A DNA stretch of 7,660 nt from Alphaproteobacteria bacterium. Lineage in GTDB: Bacteria; Pseudomonadota; Alphaproteobacteria; JAAXGF01. A program made the translations under genes and the position numbers. Below, piece after piece: positions 1 to 4,946 of this stretch (positions within the stretch are counted from its first letter, which is position 1; each line of letters starts with the position of its first letter). The notes under the pieces are model-generated. The model was given only the letters and a program-made list of their open reading frames with translations. It was not told where the DNA came from and ran no database searches. Location of the stretch: the NCBI GenBank assembly GCA_012267605.1, contig JAAXGF010000102.1:1-7660 (forward strand), in the 5' to 3' direction.

Positions 1-914
1 AGTTGCGGAAGTCGGGCTAACTTTGCCATTGTCCCGGCGCCCAGCTCAAGTCGCCCGAGTTCAACCAACATATCAATGATCGTTTCGGCTCCCACCACGC
101 GCAGGCTCAGCTCGCCCGTCGGGCGTAGCGCGTCGTCAACAGTAAATTGGCCGTCGCCTCGCGCCTCGACTCGGCCCCAATCCAGCGCTAGCTCGAGAAT
201 CTCGAGGAGGCCATCGCGATCCCGCCATGCCGTCAGAGCGTCGCGGCTTCTACTGTCCCACGCGGCGCCATGCAGTCGCGTGTCCAAATCGAGGAAATCG
301 ATACGCGACCCCAAGGGACTTCCTTCCGCCGCTGGAATTGTGACTCCGCCGAGTCCAAAGCGAACGGTCAACGTTTCCCCCGCCATGGTCTCGGTTTCGG
401 TGTTCGTTGGCCTAGCCATCGAACCGACGAGCCGCTCCGCGGTGACAACACCGAAAATGTCAGGTAACTCGAGCGAGACTTCTGCCAGCTCGAGTTCGCC
501 GTCGCGCATACTTCCCGCCGCGTCGAAACCGATGCGCCCACCACCGCCCTGTGCGGCGAAGTTCAGCATTTCATCTCCGTTTGCCGCTTTGATACGGTGC
601 TGGCCAAGCAATCGGTACCTGAGCTCTCGCGGCCGCCAAGCCGGTGTTTCGGCGGATATGGTATCGCCGGTGTATTGCCAGCGATCTACGGCGTGGTCGG
701 CCCGGGGCTGTAACAATGTCGAACGAAAATGGGTGGGAAAACCACCGAATTTCCAGGCGGCATATTCCACGGACACGCCCGCGCTGCGCAATCGCCCGAC
801 TTCACCAAGGAAAGAGCGCTCGATAGAATCCGCCATGGCTACCCAGTACGCCACATAGGCGATTGCGGTGCCTATCGCGAGCGACGTCCCTATTACGATG
901 CGGCGTTGGGGCAA
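1..914 (-). CDS. DUF2125 family membrane-anchored protein (3' end outside window)
   Basis: The minus-strand frame stays open from 914 to the window edge: about 304 codons with no stop, so the C-terminus is missing. The first start after the in-frame TAG (three codons upstream) is TTG at 914, preceded by AAAGG about 9 nt upstream; no ATG occurs before residue 27, so I take TTG. Residues 6-26 form one hydrophobic segment after two arginines, i.e. a signal anchor that places the rest in the periplasm. A WKFGGFP motif at residues 54-60, then a long run of beta-rich, Gly- and Leu-rich sequence, matches my recollection of DUF2125 (PF09898), a family of unknown function found mostly in Alphaproteobacteria and resembling large beta-rich envelope proteins. 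No catalytic residues can be named. It is divergent from the chaC-like gene. The family call rests on motif and architecture recognition only. Confidence 0.82.
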   Translation of the reverse strand, partial: MPQRRIVIGTSLAIGTAIAYVAYWVAMADSIERSFLGEVGRLRSAGVSVEYAAWKFGGFPTHFRSTLLQPRADHAVDRWQYTGDTISAETPAWRPRELRYRLLGQHRIKAANGDEMLNFAAQGGGGRIGFDAAGSMRDGELELAEVSLELPDIFGVVTAERLVGSMARPTNTETETMAGETLTVRFGLGGVTIPAAEGSPLGSRIDFLDLDTRLHGAAWDSRSRDALTAWRDRDGLLEILELALDWGRVEARGDGQFTVDDALRPTGELSLRVVGAETIIDMLVELGRLELGAGTMAKLARLPQ

Positions 915-950
915 TCTCGGCTACCTTTGTTTCGTACGTGAGATCATTTA

Positions 951-982
951 GCGCGCCGCGGATGCAGTTTCGAGCGGCGCGC
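951..982. repeat. GC-rich inverted repeat in the DUF2125 leader
   Basis: GCGCGCCG (951-958) and CGGCGCGC (975-982) are perfect 8-bp inverted copies separated by 16 nt. The element lies 37-68 bp upstream of the TTG start of the DUF2125 gene. If transcription begins near 998 on the minus strand, it would form a very stable 5'-UTR hairpin. No T-run follows it on either strand, so a simple intrinsic terminator is unlikely. Whether it acts as RNA structure or as a protein-binding site is unknown. Confidence 0.55.
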
Positions 983-1016
983 CCATGGCTCAGGGATATC
1001 GCCAAGTATATCTCCG

Positions 1017-1040
1017 ATCGGTTAAGGCCCTTTAACCGAT
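1017..1040. repeat. Perfect 9+6+9 palindrome, operator-like, between divergent genes
   Basis: Arms ATCGGTTAA (1017-1025) and TTAACCGAT (1032-1040) are perfect inverted copies around a GGCCCT spacer. A weaker inverted repeat (GATAT 995-999, ATATC 1008-1012) lies just to the left. The right arm supplies a candidate -35 box (TTAACC) for the rightward promoter. On the minus strand a TATACT -10-like box lies at 1010-1005, with only a poor -35 (TTAAAG, 19-bp spacer). The position between divergent genes and the length of about two helical turns suit a dimeric regulator site. It could instead be an RNA hairpin. No regulator gene is in view. Confidence 0.5.
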
Positions 1041-1061
1041 TCGACCGTCCACTGATATATT
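1032..1061 (+). promoter_or_regulatory. Candidate sigma-70-type promoter for the chaC-like gene
   Basis: TTAACC (1032-1037, 4 of 6 matches to TTGACA) and TATATT (1056-1061, 5 of 6 to TATAAT) are separated by 18 bp. Transcription would start near 1068, giving a leader of about 54 nt before the ATG at 1122. The -35 box lies inside the right arm of the palindrome, so a bound regulator would block it. This is sequence matching only. Confidence 0.35.
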
Positions 1062-1121
1062 GGATCGGCACAACCAACCATTTCGGGATCAAGAGCTAGG
1101 GCGAAATCGCGGACTGTGCAC

Positions 1122-1673
1122 ATGAGCGATACGACATACAGGCATCGAAGCTCCGATTCATTTTGGGTATTTGGCTACGGTTCGCTGATGTGGAATCCGG
1201 GCTTCGACTTTGTCGATGTGTACCCAGCTCTGTTGCGCGGCTACCATCGCGCGTTTTGCGTCTACTCCGTCGTCTATCGGGGAACGCCGGCATGTCCTGG
1301 CTTGGTGCTCGGCCTCGATCATGGCGGTTCGTGCCTGGGCAAGGTGTATCGCGTCGCGACCGAAAAGGTGGCCGAGGTGACTGCCTACTTGAATTCGCGA
1401 GAAATGGTCACAAGCGTATATCAACCTAAGGTATTGCCGGTTTGCGTTGGCGGTCGGATCGTCCCCGCCCATACTTACGTCGTCGACCGGCGGCACAGCC
1501 AGTACGCCCGGAACATCACGACCGGCCGCGTGGTCGAGATTATCCGACGCGGCGTCGGCTGCGCGGGCGACAATCGTTCCTATTTGCGCGACACTGTGCA
1601 TCACCTCGACATGCTTGGTCTTGGGGATGGGCCGTTGCACAGGCTTCTTGATTGGGTCGAGAGAGACCCGTGA
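1122..1673 (+). CDS. ChaC-like glutathione-specific gamma-glutamylcyclotransferase
   Basis: The 183-residue product has the hallmarks of the ChaC branch of the GGCT fold, which cleaves glutathione to 5-oxoproline and Cys-Gly in the cytoplasm (EC 4.3.2.7). Residues 17-24 are FGYGSLMW, the signature glycine-rich loop. An RGYHRAF segment follows at 39-45, then L-G-x-V-Y-R at 72-77. YLNSREM at 89-95 includes Glu94, in the position of the family's catalytic glutamate. The C-terminal half has the usual aromatic and helical pattern (YARNI, NRSYLRDT, HLDMLG), and the length is close to that of bacterial ChaC. A GTG lies two codons earlier at 1116; I prefer ATG 1122, but no clear Shine-Dalgarno decides between them. 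The following methyltransferase gene starts 36 bp downstream, so co-transcription is likely. The exact substrate is inferred from the family. Confidence 0.9.
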   Translation: MSDTTYRHRSSDSFWVFGYGSLMWNPGFDFVDVYPALLRGYHRAFCVYSVVYRGTPACPGLVLGLDHGGSCLGKVYRVATEKVAEVTAYLNSREMVTSVYQPKVLPVCVGGRIVPAHTYVVDRRHSQYARNITTGRVVEIIRRGVGCAGDNRSYLRDTVHHLDMLGLGDGPLHRLLDWVERDP

Positions 1674-1698
1674 GGTGCACCGAAGCAGAACAATCCTT

Positions 1699-1704
1699 GG
1701 GAGG
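1699..1704 (+). promoter_or_regulatory. Shine-Dalgarno GGGAGG that fixes the methyltransferase start
   Basis: GGGAGG sits 5 nt before ATG 1710. A possible in-frame GTG at 1704 overlaps this site and cannot be the start, so the protein begins two residues later than the longest frame suggests. Confidence 0.75.
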
Positions 1705-1709
1705 TGTCG

Positions 1710-2501
1710 ATGATTGATTTTCCGGCGGGGCTTGCGGAATTTGAACCCGGCTGGGTGTGGCTGGTTGGTGCCGGCCCGGGCGATCCCGGTTTGCTTTCGG
1801 TTCTCGGTCTCCACGGTATGCGCTGTGCGGACGTGATCGTGTACGATGCGCTAGTCAGCCCCGAAGTGCTCGCCATGGCACCGCCCGAAGCTCACTTGGA
1901 AAGCGCTGGCAAGCGTGGGGGGCGGCCCTCAATTCGGCAACCGGACATCTCGCGCCGACTGGTTATGCTGGCGGCGCAAGGTCTACGGGTGTTGCGACTC
2001 AAGGGTGGCGATCCGTTCGTGTTCGGGCGCGGGGGTGAGGAAACGTCGGCGCTGATCGCGGCCGGCGTTCCATTTCGACTGGTGCCAGGAATTACAGCGG
2101 CCGTTGGTGGACTTGCCTATGCCGGGATGCATGGTGGCTTTGCTGCGGTCACGCTGTTGACCGGCCACGACACTCGCGGTGGCGTCCCATTGTCCTTGAA
2201 TTGGTCTGCTTTGGTAAAAGCCGGCCAGCCGCTGGTTTTCTACATGGCGCTGAGCCATCTTGAAGAAATCGTTGACCGGCTTGTTGAAGCTGGATGCGCC
2301 GATAGCATGCCGGTTGTCGTCATGAGCCGGGCAACTACACCCAAGCAGAGTGTCGTCGCTGCTACCTTGCGGAGCTGTGTTGCTGAGGTGGCCGCCGCGG
2401 AATTAACGCCACCCGCCATCGTCGCGGTCGGCGAAGCCATGCGAATGCACAAGGCACTTGCCTGGTTTCCATCCGCGTGTGTCACGCCTGACATCAAGTG
2501 A
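1710..2501 (+). CDS. cobA: Uroporphyrinogen-III C-methyltransferase (SUMT)
   Basis: This 263-residue enzyme would transfer two methyl groups from S-adenosylmethionine to uroporphyrinogen III to give precorrin-2, the entry point to siroheme and cobalamin. Recognised motifs are the N-terminal VGAGPGDPGLL (19-29), YDALVSPEVL (45-54), GKR (67-69), the SAM-binding LRLKGGDPFVFGRGGEE (95-111), VPGITAA (125-131), TGHD (151-154), the ATTPKQ segment and a PPAIVAVGE segment near the C-terminus. It is a stand-alone SUMT, with no CysG N-terminal dehydrogenase half and no HemD fusion. Oddity: after AYAG (136-139) the usual PLTHR-type loop is missing; MHGGF leads straight into the next strand, about four residues shorter than typical. 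No other tetrapyrrole gene is in the window, so siroheme versus cobalamin use cannot be decided. Confidence 0.93.
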   Translation: MIDFPAGLAEFEPGWVWLVGAGPGDPGLLSVLGLHGMRCADVIVYDALVSPEVLAMAPPEAHLESAGKRGGRPSIRQPDISRRLVMLAAQGLRVLRLKGGDPFVFGRGGEETSALIAAGVPFRLVPGITAAVGGLAYAGMHGGFAAVTLLTGHDTRGGVPLSLNWSALVKAGQPLVFYMALSHLEEIVDRLVEAGCADSMPVVVMSRATTPKQSVVAATLRSCVAEVAAAELTPPAIVAVGEAMRMHKALAWFPSACVTPDIK

Positions 2502-2512
2502 TCAAGCAGTTT

Positions 2513-2537
2513 CGCCGAACCTGCTCTTGGGTTGGCG
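2513..2537 (+). terminator. Bulged hairpin after cobA, possible transcript end
   Basis: CGCC (2513-2516), a bulged G, then AACC (2518-2521) pair with GGTT (2530-2533) and GGCG (2534-2537) around an 8-nt loop, giving eight base pairs. It starts 12 nt after the cobA stop. No T-tract follows, so it may be a Rho-dependent or mRNA-protecting structure instead of an intrinsic terminator. It also abuts the rplM promoter. Confidence 0.3.
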
Positions 2538-2547
2538 TCGTGTGCTA

Positions 2548-2575
2548 TTGACAGGGGTTGGGTCTGTGGCATACT
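2548..2575 (+). promoter_or_regulatory. Predicted promoter of the rplM-rpsI operon
   Basis: A perfect TTGACA -35 box (2548-2553) is followed after 16 bp by CATACT (2570-2575, 4 of 6 matches). Transcription would start near 2582, leaving a leader of about 115 nt that contains the hairpin at 2598-2623 and the 16-bp tandem repeats. A strong housekeeping promoter is expected in front of ribosomal protein genes. Confidence 0.6.
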
Positions 2576-2597
2576 CCGCCGCCTTGAGCGGGGGTGC

Positions 2598-2623
2598 CGT
2601 TTGCCACGGCTGGGTGCCAAACG
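2598..2623 (+). other. Leader hairpin upstream of rplM
   Basis: CGTTTG (2598-2603) and CAC (2605-2607) pair with GTG (2614-2616) and CAAACG (2618-2623), with a single C:C mismatch and a 6-nt GGCTGG loop. It lies entirely within the predicted 5' leader. The CAAAC of its 3' arm recurs in each of the adjacent 16-bp repeats, so the 5' arm could pair with alternative partners. In E. coli the rplM-rpsI operon is autoregulated by L13; whether this structure does anything similar is untested. Confidence 0.45.
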
Positions 2624-2624
2624 A

Positions 2625-2672
2625 TACCAAACAGATGCCATACCAAACAGATGCCATACCAAACAGATGCCA
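2625..2672 (+). repeat. Three perfect 16-bp tandem repeats in the rplM leader
   Basis: The unit TACCAAACAGATGCCA is repeated exactly three times head to tail (2625-2640, 2641-2656, 2657-2672), ending 25 bp before the rplM ATG. A degenerate partial copy (TGCCAAACGA) precedes the first unit. There are no spacers, so this is not a CRISPR array. Perfect identity implies recent expansion or strong constraint; copy number may vary between strains. The array lies inside the predicted mRNA leader. Confidence 0.95.
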
Positions 2673-2697
2673 CACCTCACGAATTAGAAGTAGTTAG

Positions 2698-3162
2698 ATG
2701 GGAACCTATTCCGCCCGACCCTCGGAGGTGACGAAGAAATGGATTCTGGTCGACGCCGATGGTGTCGTTCTCGGTCGCTTGGCCGCTGTGCTCGCCACCA
2801 TTTTACGCGGTAAGCACAAGCCGGTGTTTACGCCCCATATGGATTGCGGGGACAACGTTATCGTAATCAACGCCAAGCATGTCCACCTCACCGGAAATAA
2901 GCGTCGCGACGAGGTATTTTATTGGCATACTGGTTACCCCGGTGGCATTAAGCACCGCACGTTAGGCCAGAGATTGGATGGGGCGCATCCGGAACGAGTT
3001 CTGCTAAAGGCCGTGGAGCGGATGATGCCGCGTGGACCTTTGGGCCGAAAGCAGATGCGAAATCTTCGTGTCTTCGCCGGCGCGGACCACGACCATGAGG
3101 CGCAGCAGCCCGAAGCCTTCGATGTCGCGGCGTTGAACGTGAAAAACAAGAGAATGGCATGA
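2698..3162 (+). CDS. rplM: 50S ribosomal protein L13 (uL13)
   Basis: The product is a 154-residue L13, an early-assembling protein of the large ribosomal subunit. Family features are visible in order: KKWILVDADGVVLGRLA (residues 13-29), LRGKHKP and HMDCGDNVIVINA, HLTGNKR, YWHTGYPGGIK, HPERVLLKAVERMMPRGPLGR, and LRVFAGADHDHEAQQPE near the end. The length fits alphaproteobacterial L13. ATG 2698 is the natural start because homologs begin at this point; the Shine-Dalgarno is weak (AGAAG, about 7 nt upstream). The stop overlaps the rpsI start (ATGA), so the two genes are translationally coupled. It is preceded by a predicted promoter and an unusual repeat-bearing leader. Confidence 0.97.
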   Translation: MGTYSARPSEVTKKWILVDADGVVLGRLAAVLATILRGKHKPVFTPHMDCGDNVIVINAKHVHLTGNKRRDEVFYWHTGYPGGIKHRTLGQRLDGAHPERVLLKAVERMMPRGPLGRKQMRNLRVFAGADHDHEAQQPEAFDVAALNVKNKRMA

Positions 3163-3650
3163 CAACTTCCGACGAAAAACAAACGCTCGCCGATCTGAAG
3201 GATCTGGGTGAATCGGCGGTGCCACTGCCCGAAGCAAATATGCCGGAACCAAAAATCGACGCGGCCGGGCGGACCTACGCTACAGGCAAGCGAAAGGGTG
3301 CCGTGGCTAGGGTATGGTTGAAACCTGGTAGTGGCCAAATTACTGTCAATAGGCGCGATCAAATGGGTTACTTCGCGCGACCGGTCTTACGAATGCTCAT
3401 CAACCAGCCCTTTGAAGCGGTAGCGCGCGGTGGCCAGTACGATGTTTGGTGTACGGTTAAGGGTGGTGGTCTGTCGGGTCAGGCCGGAGCTTTGCGCCAC
3501 GGTATCAGCAAGGCGCTCGGATTGCGCGAGCCAAGTCTGCGCGGAGCGCTTAAGACAGGTGGCTTCCTGGTCCGGGATTCCCGCGTCGTTGAACGCAAAA
3601 AGTATGGCAAACGCAAGGCGCGCCGTAGCTACCAGTTCTCGAAGCGATAG
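3159..3650 (+). CDS. rpsI: 30S ribosomal protein S9 (uS9)
   Basis: The 163-residue product is S9, whose C-terminal tail reaches the tRNA sites of the small subunit. The conserved core starts at about residue 40 with YATGKRKGAVARVWLKPGSG and continues through TVKGGGLSGQAGALRHGISKAL, LRGALKTGGFLVRDSR and VERKKYGKRKARR to the invariant SKR terminus. The first 37 or so residues form an acidic extension absent from the 130-residue E. coli protein but common in Alphaproteobacteria. The start codon overlaps the rplM stop as ATGA, so coupling probably replaces a strong ribosome site. No clear intrinsic terminator follows: 3692-3705 offers only a 5-bp stem without a T-tract. Confidence 0.97.
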   Translation: MTTSDEKQTLADLKDLGESAVPLPEANMPEPKIDAAGRTYATGKRKGAVARVWLKPGSGQITVNRRDQMGYFARPVLRMLINQPFEAVARGGQYDVWCTVKGGGLSGQAGALRHGISKALGLREPSLRGALKTGGFLVRDSRVVERKKYGKRKARRSYQFSKR

Positions 3651-3753
3651 CTAGGCCACAGGACCGGCGAAATTATACGTTTGGAGTATTTATCCAGACC
3701 TGGATTCCCCCGGTAAGAAATTCCTAACTTCCTCTTGTTAACGTTCCGGTCTT

Positions 3754-3770
3754 GGTCGGTGCCGCCGACC
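3754..3770 (+). other. Short hairpin just before the small ORF
   Basis: GGTCGG (3754-3759) and CCGACC (3765-3770) form a perfect 6-bp stem with a TGCCG loop, ending 11 nt before the AGGAGG of the small ORF at 3793. No T-run follows, so it is not a standard terminator. The rest of the 3651-3792 gap shows no gene or convincing promoter. Confidence 0.3.
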
Positions 3771-3792
3771 TTCCCGATTCGAGGAGGCAGGT

Positions 3793-3903
3793 ATGCCCCT
3801 TTGGCAAGTGATTCTGGTCTACACGCTCTACATCCTGTTTTGCGTACAGGGTGCACGGCTACTCGCTATGCTATTTACTGGTCGTTGGCGCGAGCGGGAC
3901 TAG
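3793..3903 (+). CDS. Small predicted membrane protein, 36 residues
   Basis: I do not recognise this short frame. It has a near-perfect Shine-Dalgarno (AGGAGG, 3782-3787) with a 5-nt gap to ATG 3793 and ends at TAG 3901. The product starts MPLWQVILVYTLYILFC, giving a hydrophobic stretch over roughly residues 3-17 and a second apolar patch at 23-29, then a basic and polar tail (GRWRERD). One membrane span with the charged tail in the cytoplasm is the natural reading under the positive-inside rule. It lies 142 bp after rpsI on the same strand and is convergent with the Sel1 gene. The strong ribosome site and hydrophobic pattern argue against a chance ORF, but no homolog can be named. Confidence 0.5.
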   Translation: MPLWQVILVYTLYILFCVQGARLLAMLFTGRWRERD

Positions 3904-3979
3904 TTTTCCAACCACCACCCTTGAAAATTTAAAGCAACTGGCCAGCCCGCCATTCTCCCAATTTTGTTCGGGTGGTAAG

Positions 3980-4141
3980 TCAGTTCAGCCGCCAATTGGC
4001 TACCCGCTCTTCGGCGCGGTCAATATCCTCATCGCTCATTTTTCCATTGAGAATCTTCAAGAATTTCTTGGCCAAGACGGGTTCTTGCGCCTTGGCGAGT
4101 TTAAACCAAAAATATGCTTCAACGTCGTCGCGGGCGACTCC
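3980..4141 (-). pseudogene. Displaced C-terminal 53 codons of the Sel1-repeat gene
   Basis: The frame one base off from the main Sel1 ORF runs from about 4141 to a TGA at 3980 and encodes a natural Sel1-type ending: GVARDDVEAYFWFKLAK, then a Lys-rich helix and a terminal amphipathic helix ending ANWRLN. Joined after ...LARMYLNGE, it restores the repeat consensus (LNGEGVARDDVEAYFW). The join lies in a G-rich run read as GGGGAGGAG, where GGGGAGGGAG would keep frame. The piece has no start of its own. Confidence 0.8.
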
Positions 4142-4857
4142 TCCCCGTTGAGATACATGCGGGCGAGAAAAATCTGTGCTTTCCCATGACCGTCGTTAGC
4201 CGCGTCCTCGAACAATCGAAATGCTGCCTTGTAGTCCTTGGCAACACCCTGACCTCGATAGTACAGGCGGCCAAGATCGAATTGGGCCTTGCCGAGCCCC
4301 TTCTCTGTCGCGGCGCGAAACAGCCGTGCAGCGTTTTCGAAATCGCTCGGTTCCCCTTCGCCGAAATATGACATGTAAGCCAAATTCCGCATCGCCTTGG
4401 GATTTCCCTGATCCGCGGCCGCTTGATACCATCGCCTAGCCTCGTCGTAATCGAGGTCGATGCCACGTCCGTTGTGATACATTGTGCCAAGGTTTCGTTG
4501 TGCCTTAGCATTACCCTGATCGGCTGCAGCGCGGTACCAGCGTGCGGCTTCGCCATAGTTCCGCTCGACGCCCTTGCCTTCCTCTAAATAAATCGCCAAC
4601 ACACGTTGGGCGTCGTCGTGTCCTCCATTTGCAGCCTTATCCAACCATTGAAACGCCGTGCTCGGATCGTCGAGAGCATCGTACACCCTACCCATCCAAT
4701 ATTGGGCTGCCGCGTTGCCTTCCCCAGCGGCCTGGGCCAGTTCTTCCTTGGCTAAATCATAATCGCCGTCTTCGAACGCGGATCGACCGGACTCCACGTC
4801 GGCTAATGCCGGTCCCGCCAGTAACAACACGGACAAGGCTTTCAAAAGGTATTTCAT
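4057..4857 (-). CDS. Sel1-like-repeat exported protein, reading frame broken near the C-terminus
   Basis: From ATG 4857 the protein starts MKYLLKALSVLLLAGPALAD, a signal peptide with a likely cut after ALA, so it is periplasmic. GGGAG five nt plus a few bases upstream supports this start over the ATG five codons earlier (4872). The mature part is a chain of about six Sel1-like repeats of roughly 36 residues with the A-x-x-x-L-(G/A)-x-x-Y-x-x-G-x-G and A-x-x-(W/L)-(Y/F)-x-x-A-A-x-x-G patterns (for example ARWYRAAADQG, ARRWYQAAADQG). Such alpha-solenoids usually bind proteins. At about 4141-4147 the consensus LNGEGV is broken: the frame as read continues into 26 unrelated residues and stops at 4057, while the proper ending lies in the next frame down to 3980. 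An intact product would have about 292 residues. It follows the pentapeptide gene by 89 bp. Confidence 0.88.
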   Translation of the reverse strand: MKYLLKALSVLLLAGPALADVESGRSAFEDGDYDLAKEELAQAAGEGNAAAQYWMGRVYDALDDPSTAFQWLDKAANGGHDDAQRVLAIYLEEGKGVERNYGEAARWYRAAADQGNAKAQRNLGTMYHNGRGIDLDYDEARRWYQAAADQGNPKAMRNLAYMSYFGEGEPSDFENAARLFRAATEKGLGKAQFDLGRLYYRGQGVAKDYKAAFRLFEDAANDGHGKAQIFLARMYLNGEESPATTLKHIFGLNSPRRKNPSWPRNS

Positions 4858-4946
4858 TACCGCTCCCGCCATTTGTTGGCGCGCACCCTAAGCCAGATTG
4901 GGCAAGACGACAAGAATTCACCCACCCGTTGTCCGGCACGCAGCTT

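Noticed and set aside
76..858. A 260-codon plus-strand open frame
   Set aside because: It is antisense to the DUF2125 gene. Its product is a Ser/Arg/Pro-rich string with no domain pattern, while the minus frame has a signal anchor and the WKFGGFP motif.
1158..1814. A 218-codon minus-strand open frame across chaC and the start of cobA
   Set aside because: It overlaps two well-supported plus-strand genes, and its composition is that of an antisense shadow.
2625..2672. CRISPR array
   Set aside because: The repeats are 16 bp, directly abutting and without spacers, and no cas gene is present; it is a simple tandem repeat.
3914..3976. Bidirectional terminator between the small ORF and the Sel1 gene
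   Set aside because: ACCACCC and GGGTGGT are a perfect 7-bp inverted pair, but they are 49 nt apart and neither strand has a T-run after them, so the evidence is too weak.
4134..4150. Programmed -1 ribosomal frameshift in the Sel1 gene
   Set aside because: The site lacks an X-XXY-YYZ heptamer in the zero frame, and such recoding is not known for Sel1 proteins; a one-base loss is simpler.
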